DNA of 64,000 nt from Fusarium oxysporum f. sp. lycopersici 4287 (taxonomy: Eukaryota; Ascomycota; Sordariomycetes; Hypocreales; Nectriaceae): positions 1,581,073 through 1,645,072 of the forward strand of contig NC_030992.1 in assembly GCF_000149955.1 (NCBI RefSeq). Direction: 5' to 3'. Both the position numbers and the translations under genes were made by a program. Below, one piece after another: positions 33,458 to 43,600 of this stretch (position 1 is its first letter; the number at the start of each line of letters is the position of its first letter). Below the pieces are notes generated by a model that was given only the letters and a program-made list of their open reading frames with translations, searched no databases and was not told the origin of the DNA.

Positions 33458-35180
33458 CTGATGTAACCGAGGCTCTATCCATTTATCTCATGAAAAGCTT
33501 ACATCCGAGAGCTCTATCATCAGCGGAGGCTTCGGATTTGACGACATTTTGTCAAAAACGAGCCGGCCTAACAACATCAACACATCGAATTTTCCGCTGT
33601 GGACGATGAGAGTTAGCTCTCGAATTAAGCCGTTAATCGACACTGACCACGCCAAGACCGTGTTTTCTTTTTCCTTGTTTGTTTCGTCGTACTCAAATTT
33701 CTTTTTGGATGGTTTGTCGAAAGCATGACGACGGCGTCTGCGATGAGACCTGGCGTTGGCGATTATCGAAACCCTAGTGCTCTTACGAGTATTTGCTTTG
33801 TATATATAAACAGTATCGGGAAGGAATGAGGAATGCACTTTTTTCACTGGATTGGGATAGCTCAGGCACCAGTTCACGTTCGATATCCGAGAGAGTACGC
33901 CACAGCTTAGAAGATGTGGCAGTGGGGAGCCTGACTTCCCATTACTTGTACCCAAATTAAAAACAAAAAATTCCAATAGCCGGATTGTTTAACAGGTGAA
34001 TGACAGTCGCCTGAAATAGCCTCCTTAGGCCAGCTTGAGGTTCAAGTGCAAACACAATCCATGAAAGGTGCGTTACTTTATTTATCTAATAAAAAAGGTC
34101 TTTCCAGTGACTGGAACTCCCGTGGCTAACGGAGAAGTAATTGTCCATGGAGCTTGTATCCAATGTATCTAAGCTCAGTACTCGGTATGGACGATGCAAA
34201 ACCAGCCATCGTAGTGATTGAAAGCCTTGAATTCTCATCCACACTTCCATGTAACACCTCGGACGTTGAAGAGGGAAACACCAAATACCCAGCCTCCCCA
34301 ACCATCCGTACAAATACAATGATTATTCCATATCTGAGCGGAACAGCAAGGCTTTGCGTTCAAACGAGAGGCTTTAAGATACAGTGAGGAAGAGGCAAAA
34401 CAAGACTACTCTAAGTCTTGTAGTATGACTATTGGTACATGACGAATGGTATATATAAGCAAGCAAACAAGGACGCAAAAAAAAATAAAAAAAAAAATAA
34501 AAAAATAATCAAATTCAAGAAATGGAGTTTTGTGAGACCACGAACGTCTCTGGACTAGTAGGCTTTCAAAGTCGCAAGACTTGTTGACGGGAATTTTGCC
34601 AAAGGGAAGACCTAGGTAGATAGATATAGTTGATGGACTGATGAGGCTGAGTGAGGATCTCTTGTGTTCGATTCGAGTCCGCCAAAAAATTGCGCAAAGG
34701 CTTGAGATAAAGTTAAGATAGTGGAAAAAAGAGAGAGAGAAGATTATTGAGAAACACCGTCGTCGAGTTATGATAATGAAAAGGTCAGTGCCTGTCGCAG
34801 TTGGCGATTGATGTCGTTTGTTGTCGTGATAAATGTTTGTTAACCTCGTAGAGGTAAAGCTCCCTCCATACCCCCTTTCCCTTTTCCCTTTCAACGCCCA
34901 CCCCTTCCTTTAGCTCCGATGCAAATTGGGATTGTCTCACCGCCAGCACCAACACCAACACCAACACCTGCCACTTGATTTCTTAGTCCTCCCATGTCAA
35001 CTCATATTCTTCCCCTCACCTTTCTTTCACCTCTGCATCATCAAATCTTTATTGATGACATAAAATGTGAAGTCGCATGTGAAAAACGCTGCGGCAAGTC
35101 CCGACAGCCACATACGTGGTCTCATGCAGGAACCAGGAACCAAAAATCAAATAGACCCGATTTGGATTGAATTTGAGGGG
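33458..35180. other. Convergent intergenic region, 1.7 kb
   Basis: This is the 3' flank shared by the FLC-like gene and wetA. It contains A-rich tracts (34479-34506) and CT-rich stretches (about 34860-35040). No gene, tRNA or repeat is seen. Confidence 0.45.
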
Positions 35181-37010
35181 TTAAAATGCAAAACCCTGTT
35201 CCATCAGCTTGTCGACATCACCACCTGCTGCTTGCACCGCTTTCATGGCCGCCTCGCTCAATCGTCGCCTCCGTTCCATCGCCTCACGCTCTCTTCGCGC
35301 CTTGGTCTTCGAACTGCCGCTCGGCGCAACACCTGTCATTAGGAGACCGCCGTCGCTGGGAGTAAAATTGACGAACCCGATCTCGCTGCCGCCTCCACTG
35401 CTGCCGCTTGCATCTCGAGATCGTCGTTGCTTGCGCATTGCCGTGGGAGTCCCCGGTACTATACCTCGACCCGAGGCGCTGCGAGCTGATGCGACGGACC
35501 CATTGGAGCTGTGGCGCGAGTGTGCTGTGGCGGGCGTGGGTGGAATGGACGGCTGGCGTGTCTTACGAATTGGAGAGCATGACAAGTGTCGTGCTCCAGA
35601 AGACGGGGCTCGTGGCGGACGATGGCGTTCTGATGTTGGAGGGATAGGCGGTGGAGGGAGGTAGGTCTGGGTGTTCAACGAAAGGTCGTGACTGGGAGCC
35701 GAGGCGTTTCGTGGTTGTGGCATATGGATCATGAGGCCAGCCGAATTGGGATCGTGAACCTGATACTCGTACGGCAACTCTGCATGCTGGGCATGCATGG
35801 CAAGGTTGAGGCTGGCGTTTTTCTGCTGTTGCGGATCGGCTACAACATATTCGCCATTCTGGTTTAAAAGATTTAGATCCCACCACCCGCTTTGATGAGG
35901 ATTTTGAGCCATATACTCTTGCCCCGGCCATGTCTCGGGTGCAGTACCCACAACAGTAACAGGTTGCTGGTGTGGGTGAGGATGAACATGGGCCTGTGGA
36001 TGTGGATGTGGATGTGGATGGGGATGGGGATGGGGATGCTGGTGTGGATGAGGGTGTGAGTGCGGGTGTTGTTGATGCTGCCAAGATGACTGAGGAACTT
36101 GCCCTGCCATGTCGGGATGGTAAAGGCCAGGTTCAGTCTTGACTCCTGGGGATTCTGCTGGTGTGTGGATTCCGTTGGTGCTGAAAAAGCGGAGAGAGTT
36201 GTTCGGAGGCGGCTGAGGAATTTCACTAAAGGGATCGTCACAAAACCCATGAACAAAGTTGGTGCTATCCGGCCCGCATGTCGGTGATGGGGGGAATGCG
36301 TCATTACCGTTGCCATATTCGTGATGCTGCAGTCGCAAGGCCCGAGGAGGATTGTCCATGGTCGGAGAGCCTGGGCGGTCCATGGCAACGAGCTTCTTGG
36401 GTTTGCGAAGTTTACTGGCTTTACGAATCGTGGATGAGAGTGCCTCAACGAATTTGTTGGGTTTCCTGGCCATTGTGTTGGGTGGGGTTGGCGATGATGG
36501 TTGTGAAATAGGCACCCGCTTTCCAGGTGAAGAGTGTAATGAAATGCCATCAACTCGGGGCAGTTCTGGGTCTGACATGGAAACTCGAGGCACCAGGGGA
36601 GGCTTCTCGTCCGTCAGTCCAACGGCACTCGCAAGTGCGAGGCTTCGAGGATCGACCTCATGCGATGCACTTGCGACAGCGGATGAGGCTGGCTGAGAGG
36701 GGATTGTCGCGTCGACCTGAGAACTGCAGGAGAAGAAATCGAACTCATCTTCAGTTGTTGAAACGCCTGACGAGGCAGATGCAGTGGACTCGGTAGGATG
36801 GTCGAGGATAAGTCCATTGGCTAGGGCCGGCATTGATGGGTTGTGACCGTGTGGATCGGCCATAGAAGATGGGATTTCACCATCAAAGTTGAGAAACTGA
36901 CCAAAGAAGTCGTTTGATCCATCGTTAGGTCCATTGTCGATATCCTGCCAGTAGAAGCCTGGGTCGCGGTCGACAGCTTCAACCCGATAGGGCAAGGTCC
37001 AAGAGGCCAT
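35181..37010 (-). CDS. wetA: Conidiation regulator WetA
   Basis: A single exon. I start at the ATG at 37010 (MASWTLPYRVE), giving about 609 residues; the longer open frame begins with TTG. The N-terminus has the acidic/aromatic FFGQFLNFDGE segment. The middle is Pro/Ser-rich with a basic patch (IRKASKLRKPKK, about 205) and a His-Pro dipeptide run (about 312-346). The C-terminal block from GFVNFTPSDGGLLMTGVAPS through KTKARREREAMERRRR to AGGDVDKLM (about 537-605) is the conserved WetA end. WetA is the last step of the BrlA-AbaA-WetA cascade that matures conidia (wall synthesis, trehalose, dormancy) and acts in the nucleus. Recognition is strong from the C-terminus; most of the rest is low complexity. 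Confidence 0.87.
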   Translation of the reverse strand: MASWTLPYRVEAVDRDPGFYWQDIDNGPNDGSNDFFGQFLNFDGEIPSSMADPHGHNPSMPALANGLILDHPTESTASASSGVSTTEDEFDFFSCSSQVDATIPSQPASSAVASASHEVDPRSLALASAVGLTDEKPPLVPRVSMSDPELPRVDGISLHSSPGKRVPISQPSSPTPPNTMARKPNKFVEALSSTIRKASKLRKPKKLVAMDRPGSPTMDNPPRALRLQHHEYGNGNDAFPPSPTCGPDSTNFVHGFCDDPFSEIPQPPPNNSLRFFSTNGIHTPAESPGVKTEPGLYHPDMAGQVPQSSWQHQQHPHSHPHPHQHPHPHPHPHPHPHPQAHVHPHPHQQPVTVVGTAPETWPGQEYMAQNPHQSGWWDLNLLNQNGEYVVADPQQQKNASLNLAMHAQHAELPYEYQVHDPNSAGLMIHMPQPRNASAPSHDLSLNTQTYLPPPPIPPTSERHRPPRAPSSGARHLSCSPIRKTRQPSIPPTPATAHSRHSSNGSVASARSASGRGIVPGTPTAMRKQRRSRDASGSSGGGSEIGFVNFTPSDGGLLMTGVAPSGSSKTKARREREAMERRRRLSEAAMKAVQAAGGDVDKLMEQGFAF

Positions 37011-37091
37011 TGGGATACTGGACTGTTGTTCTGCAATAGTAGTTGAAGCTGATGGGTGAGGATGCAATGGAGGCGTGGTCAGCCAAGCGAG

Positions 37092-37163
37092 TCACCTAGG
37101 GCTGGCAGAGAGAGTTACGGAAGACGACGAAGATGTCGAAGTGGAAGTGAAGGTTGATGGCAT
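37092..37163 (-). promoter_or_regulatory. Upstream ORF in the wetA leader
   Basis: An ATG at 37163 (minus) opens 23 codons, MPSTFTSTSTSSSSSVTLSA…, ending at TGA 37094-37092, 81 nt before the wetA ATG. No other ATG lies between, so reinitiation at wetA is possible. It matters only if transcription starts upstream of 37163. Confidence 0.4.
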
Positions 37164-37182
37164 GAATGAGGTGAGAGCCAAA

Positions 37183-37635
37183 AGAATGGCAACGGAGGGA
37201 ATGAAAAGAAGGAGCCAGACCCGGAGCCTGAGGAGTCTTTGAGCGATAGTGAGAAGAGAGGCGAGAGGCCTGAGCCAGTCAGAGGCAGCAAAACAAAGTT
37301 CAAGACGAGCAACAAGGGACTCGGCCGGTAAGCGAACGAGACCTGGCAAGGCGTGGAGATGGCCAAAGTCAAGTCAATGGAGCAACGGACCAGCTAGCAA
37401 CGGGTACCAGAGAAACGGGCAAGACACAGGGACAAAAATCAAGGTTGGTCTTCGCTGAGATTAGTAGCAAGATATTGATGAACAGGGCCAGAATCAGGGT
37501 CATGAGAGTAAGAAAGAGAGGACTACGAATTCACTCTGGCGCAGCAACGAGACCGTTGGGTCGGGTTGCTACTTGGAGGAGGGCGATTTGAGTGCGGCAG
37601 TGGGAGGAATGCACGGGGCTATGAGGGAGCATTCC
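37183..37635. promoter_or_regulatory. Candidate AbaA response elements upstream of wetA
   Basis: There are three matches to CATTCY, the site known for the TEA/ATTS factor AbaA: AGAATG 37183-37188, GGAATG 37606-37611 (both reverse orientation on plus) and CATTCC 37630-37635. The last two lie 24 bp apart in opposite orientation. They are upstream of wetA, which AbaA activates in Aspergillus. By chance about 0.5 matches would be expected in this span. Confidence 0.4.
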
Positions 37636-39764
37636 ATTGAGAAAGATTCTCGTGTCATTGACAGATGATTGACCCCCCTTTGTCTGTTCCAAATGGGAAT
37701 TTAAAGAGGACGATCTTTTTGTGTTGCAAATGTTAATTGATCGAACGAGTGATATGTTTATATATATATTTGAAATCACATTTAAGGAAATAAACGACAC
37801 TCTCCATGGGTTGGCGATTGAGCGCAAGTGAAGAGTCATGACTGACATGACTCTCCTTAGACGGCAAGTGGTGATGCTCTGGACGCCCGAAGCCACCCAA
37901 GACTAAGTGGTAGAGGCGCTGGGATGGGCTAAAGTAGAGTTTACGGGTGTACCTACGTTAGCCTAGCATTAGTATTAGTATTTATGGGCGGGAAGGGCGA
38001 AGGCGAGATGGGAGAGGGGAGAGGAGAGCGTTAATGGGAAGAGAGCGTGCGAAAGTTTGAGTCGGGTCGGTTGATCATGAGCGGAGCGTTGCTTTCAACT
38101 GGACACAGGTACAGAAGTGTAGAGTTCAAGAGCTCGTTCGAAATTGATCAAAAGATTGGCAGTATGACGTCCAGCGATGATCTCCCCACGGCGGTATCAC
38201 ATCACATTACGTCTCTTGCAGCACATCGCATCTATCGTGGTTTTAGTTCTTGATCTTGATTCTCGTTCGGGCTGACAAAGCCCCTGGCTGTTTTCTAGTG
38301 CCCCTGGTCCCGGCCCTGATCCTGGCTTCGCGTACTGTACCTTGCAGCCCGGACAAAATAAATTGGTTGCATTGCATAGTTGCATCTGACATGACATCCA
38401 GTACAGGGGGGTTGATCAGATCTGACAGGCTCTAGGCCCCCTAGGCCCCCTAGGCCCGTCTCCCCTCCACTATGATTGTCGTTCAGTCCCCCCTCCGATC
38501 GATCATCGCCCTCACCCGACACATTCAATTAAAACAAATACATCTTCATCATGGATCTTTCTTCCGTGAATGTCTCATGTCTCATGTCAAGAATGCTCCT
38601 TCAGCCTGTCTGACCTCGTCGCCTCATCAACGCCCCAGTCCTCATGACTCTCAATAGTAAACAAATGAATTTTCTGTTTCGTCTGAAGCCTCTTAGATTA
38701 CGGAATCGCTGTACCTAGGTAGAATGGTTCCCTTCCCCGTTTACCCGCGTTCATTGGCGAGCCCAGACCGATGAAACTCTTTCCAGAGGCTTGCGCTGAT
38801 CTGGCGCGCGGCTGTCGACGGCACCGATGAATCGATTTATATGCGACAGTCGCTCATATGATGGGCAGAGATCCCTTACTGTGATGCGTGGGAAAATGAA
38901 GACGCCTTTGCCGATTGACACGCTAGACATTGCTTACGTATCATGACGATTTGTCAGTGGACGCTCATGGCCTTGCGGAGCGGGCGTCATAGTTGCCCAG
39001 CCCGGTTGGTGATGGCTTCACCAGCCGTGCCCGATAGAGTTCACAAGTCGTCCGATTGAAGCCTGGCCCACAATTGACTTGTACTTCTTGCCATTCTTCC
39101 ATTCTTCCACTCTTCGTCAAAGTGACCCCCATGGGTTCGGAGCTTCACACAAAAGTAACGCCTTGCCTAACACTTTGTTTAGTGTAATAACTGTACACGA
39201 TTTGCTTCATTTCTTTCGTGGTATCCCACGGGTTACGGTTTCGTCTGCTCATCGAGACCAGACGCCGTGTGATGCTCTACTAACGTACAATAATACTAGA
39301 TACCGATATCGACTTTGTCCATCGTACAATGCTATGCAACAGTCTTGTCTTGCCTTCCTGGCCATAACGCTTGAACCTTTTGGTCATGAGCTCCCCAGAT
39401 AATAATGCGCCCCATGCTGGTCCTGTCTTCCAAGCATATAAACCCTAAACGCCTCTGACATTGCCCATAAAAGAACAAAACATCCCCGGTCGTGATACCA
39501 AAACTCCAGGCTGTGATTCCCAAAAACAAAACAAAATACAAATCCTAAGCTGTCTGACCTCAAAAATACTGCAACGCCTTTGCCCAGTCATCCATGACTT
39601 TGTTTCAGAGGGCAGATGCCTCGCTCTTGTAAATGCTCCATCCGTGTAACTCCGTGATGCGTGAGTCAGTCGTCCTTGAAAGAATTACTCTGTAACATGT
39701 AGCCTGCGCCCACCGTGTATGCTGTTAAAATGTGTTGAGAAAGCACCGCAGAAATTTGGGTACT

Positions 39765-40661
39765 TCACTGTGTTGAAATAACCATCTGCGAGGTTTGTGA
39801 ATCCGAGCGGCCCCTGACGGAGCTTGCCGTAGAGTGGGGTTGCGATTGCCTGCTTCTCTTCTTGTCGCGTCGTCGCATTCGAGGTACACTGTGAATCGTG
39901 TTGCGACAACGACTTGCGGCATCAGCGGATCTTCGATACCCAAGCTCGTAACGCTTCTTAATTCCGTCAGGCGTACCAGTCGTCCTTCGCAGTACAAGTG
40001 GTTGAAGCCAAGAGAAATCATCCTCGTCTTCACAGTATCCTTCATCCACTTGAAAGCCGCCATTTGCATTGGGCCTGTACATTGACCTTGAGGCATCCCC
40101 CGGGCCTTCACTAAGAGTGGTCGGATCAACAGCAATGGGCACAAATGGATTGAAAGGTCCATCAAGAGCACAGGCAAAATCCTCTTGGGCGTTTCTCGGA
40201 TGATAATTACGAGATTTCGTAGTATTCATGTCTTTGTAGGGATCAAGCTCCATGGAGTCGGAACCCTGATGGTTGAGTATCGACTGTACATTAATGCAGT
40301 CATCGTCGGGTAATGAAATGGGCGAGAGGGCGGTTTCCGGAAGCCGTGTAGTCGAGCGAGAAGAGTCGTAATGGAAATGCTCCAAAGAAGAGCTGCCAAG
40401 TTGTGAAGCAAGGACATCAATTGATTGGGATTGAAGAGGCCGAGTAGATTGGCATCGAGAGGCTAAAACTGATATCAATGACGAAGCGGGTGGTGAACTC
40501 GGTGGTGATAATGGTTGTCCGGCTATTTGCGCGTTTTCGGATGACATTATTGTAGTTGCTCTTGGGCATGAACCAGTGATACTGATGTCCTGCTGGTGTT
40601 GGTGTTGGGGTGCCTCTGAAGGCGAGTCTCTCCACTGGTTTCCTGTGTGAGGCTCGCACAT
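39765..40661 (-). CDS. Unidentified low-complexity protein
   Basis: A single open frame of 298 residues from ATG 40661; a second in-frame ATG at 40547 (MSSENAQIAG) has an A at -3 and could be the real start. The protein is Ser/Pro/Thr-rich, with acidic patches (LPDDDCIN, YCEDEDDFSW) in the middle and a strongly basic C-terminal part (GIKKRYELGYRR, PRMRRRDKKRSRQS). No signal peptide, membrane span or known domain is seen. The basic tail could be a nuclear localisation signal. A pyrimidine-rich tract (40700-40840) upstream fits a transcription start, and an 11-codon upstream ORF sits just before the first ATG. Confidence 0.6.
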   Translation of the reverse strand: MCEPHTGNQWRDSPSEAPQHQHQQDISITGSCPRATTIMSSENAQIAGQPLSPPSSPPASSLISVLASRCQSTRPLQSQSIDVLASQLGSSSLEHFHYDSSRSTTRLPETALSPISLPDDDCINVQSILNHQGSDSMELDPYKDMNTTKSRNYHPRNAQEDFACALDGPFNPFVPIAVDPTTLSEGPGDASRSMYRPNANGGFQVDEGYCEDEDDFSWLQPLVLRRTTGTPDGIKKRYELGYRRSADAASRCRNTIHSVPRMRRRDKKRSRQSQPHSTASSVRGRSDSQTSQMVISTQ

Positions 40662-40663
40662 CG

Positions 40664-40696
40664 CTAGAGGCAGCTGGGGATGATGACTTGCCCCAT
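40664..40696 (-). promoter_or_regulatory. Minimal upstream ORF abutting the next start
   Basis: ATG at 40696 (minus) encodes MGQVIIPSCL and stops at TAG 40666-40664, only 2 nt before the ATG at 40661. Ribosomes that translate it could not easily reinitiate at 40661, but could at the ATG at 40547. Confidence 0.5.
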
Positions 40697-43600
40697 GGAG
40701 TTTGAGTAATAGAGAAGATAAAGTGGCTAGAACTTGAGAGATGAAAGACGAGATTTAAGACGGGAATAGATGAATGGAAGATCAGAGGGAACAGAGACGG
40801 AAAGGGAACCAGGGAAGAGCAGGGCAGGGCAGGGCAGGTAATATGAAGGTATCCTCGTTGCGCTAGAAGAGCAGGCGGCGTTGACGCCGCTTCATTGCTG
40901 GGGTGGACCGTCGAGCGGACTACTCTATGGTGGTGGCAGTAGACTTAGTACCTTAAGGTTAGCCTTGGTACAGTACTTTGTTATAGTAGGTTAGTAGGCT
41001 ATCTGAGTTGCTAACTATGTGTAGGTCATGTTTTACTGGATTTAGCTTAATGATCCGACAGGATGGTAGGGGTTTTTATTAGAGTGCACAACCCATTGGA
41101 TATCACTGGGCAGACTACCTTAGGTATTGCATGTAACTCTGTCAACGTATAGTAACGTACCTGTATTTCTTTGTTTCTGGCAGATTGTCTGCATCCATGG
41201 ATGTCTCTACCGAAGGCGTAGGTGTTACGCCCGTCCAGTGACCGTCCTGCCGGAGCAATCAAGCCTCCTCCACTGCTCTAGGTTGTACCGACAGCCGGGT
41301 CTTTAAACCCGACAGCGTGTCCTAGGGTGGTCCCAGTTGCGGTGCAAGTGGAGCTCCGGTCTTTTTTACAAGTGCGATTGGCTCGTCGTAGCCTTGGCGA
41401 TTTCTTGGCGCTCGCTCTGTTGGCGCGAGTTGCATGGATGCAAATGCACATCAGCCCATGTTCAGGTCCTTTTTGCTAAGGGCGAGCCTATCAGGAGTCT
41501 CTGCACGCCTCGATGCAGTTCAGGGCTCAAGTCGAGTCAAGTCAAACCAGCCCTCGCAATTGAATGTCAATCAATCTGTCCGGTAATATCACTGTCCAAT
41601 CTGTCGGAAACAGTGGACATGATTCGTTCACATATGAATTGTGCTGCAGATCTTGCTAGTCCAACTATAACTGCACGGTCCGATCTCAATCTCACCCCTG
41701 AAATCATACATGAAAAAGGGCTGACCGTCTTGGAGGGTTGTCAGCTTGAGTATTGACCGCCCACTGGCGTCAGCGTCTGCACCACAACGCGGGATTCGAC
41801 CCAAGGAGAGCCCTTAATACCGCCTGTGTTTGTTACTGTAGCTGTTTCCATCCCTACCACCCGGCGTCTCCCCTTCGCCATCATCTCAGCTGGAAAAGGG
41901 TTGATTTCTCGGCGTTGTCTAGCGATTCAACTATCTCAAAGCCTAGTGCCACCCGCTTCCAAGGCCCCCAGGCTCAGGTTCCTTTGCTTTGGCTTGGGCT
42001 GGTGATTCTGACATTTCAATCGTAGAGACTCAGATCATGTTTCAACAAGGCCATCTCAACCATATCCCCATACGGTAAAGCTGGCAGTTGGAGTTGCTGC
42101 TTCCATTGACAGGGTCTTGGAATGTGTGTGCCATGAGCATTTATCGCTTATGACACAACAGAAACAGTACATTATCTGACTGCAGTTACGTGATACATGA
42201 TACGGCACTGAGATACACAGACATCCATGATCCCATGTGCTCAGGCGTCTGATGCATATTGTTAGTTGCAATTGCTAAAACATCCCAGCGCCTTCTGCTC
42301 ACGATCTCACATAACCAACAGATCCATTGTCCTTGTAGGGCAGACACTAAATGCCCGGTTTCACGTCCAATCGCATCTTTCCATGTCCTTGGGTCCACCC
42401 CCGCGAAGACCTTCTGCCTTCCGTCGTTCCCTTAATAGATCACCCGCTTTTATCAAAGCCAAGATAACCTCACAAACTTTCAACAATCCCCATCTTTCTG
42501 GGCAACTTCACTAACAAGTTACCTGAAACAGTGATATGCTATACAGTGTCTATTAGCCCAAGTTCTACTCCGTAGCACGTCCCTGAACACGGAGAACCAG
42601 GGAAGAGCCTGGCTCTTGGCTTCCATTAGCACTGAACGCTAAACTCTTGTGAGCTGAACCCCCGAAGCCATAAATCATCTCGGTGCCGAGTGTTAATTAA
42701 TGAGTCAGGAGAAGCGCAGCGACCACACAGCAGCTATTCGTGAAGACTCGCAAGATTCACAGAGTTTAAAATAAATTGGGGTTGTAGAGGCTTAGCTTCT
42801 AGATCCGTGGCTCTGGTTCATAAATTTGCAAGTCGGAATTGGCGTGCTGATAATCAGCCATCTGATCGCATCGACTCCATCATAACAAAAAACGACAGCT
42901 CATGAAAGCCTGTGACGGAGCAGCAACCAACTTCGATCGGGACCAAACTTGGCAATCCGCTATTGTAGCAGGACCAAATCGTATGCTAAACTAGCCGCAC
43001 TTTGAAGGAGCTGACTCCCTGTTTGCATACACCATGATGACCAGATACCGATGTCGATCGGCTCTATGTATGCTGATCAGTTTATATCTACATATGGATG
43101 TGTTTCCCGCCAAAGAATGGACATTTTCTGCAACACGACTCAAAACATGTTGGTTGAGATCCTCGAACACGTGCTTATCGGTTCAAACGGGGCCTCACGA
43201 GGTGATGCCTTGTAAGTCTATGCAGGTCAGCATTTCGAAACGCATGAGGCGGTTCCTAGAGCGCTCTTCGGCACCAGAACGGCAGGACCTATTTCTGCCC
43301 TTTGTGAACCAAACACCAATGCCAGTTCGGCGTTCTAAGGCAGATCCAAAGACATGGTCCTGGAGCCCTACTGTATCGTCGACCGACACACTCACAATAA
43401 GCCTCATCTCCGGACCACGGTGTTGGTAATGCTACCGATATAGACAAACCCGACCCAAAGCGTCGGATTGTGGTGTGCCAATGATTCGAGAGCTTCTGTC
43501 TAGTAATAATCAAGAGCATAGATGACATTTAGAATGAGCCCCGCAAGGGGTTAGGCTATTCTCTCGCCCTTAATTCTCTGAACGGGTTGTAGGTCTGGGC

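Larger units (their letters stand above)
37068..39764. other. wetA upstream region and intergenic DNA, 2.7 kb
   Basis: Apart from the wetA leader features, no gene is seen. A triple CTAGGCCCC-type direct repeat lies near 38433-38456. The long upstream region is in keeping with a developmentally regulated gene. Confidence 0.45.

Noticed and set aside
34660..34690. tRNA-like TTCGATTCGAGTCC motif
   Set aside because: No flanking sequence forms a cloverleaf or acceptor stem.
37065..37067. TTG-initiated start of the wetA frame
   Set aside because: Nuclear fungal genes start at ATG almost always; the first in-frame ATG is at 37010.
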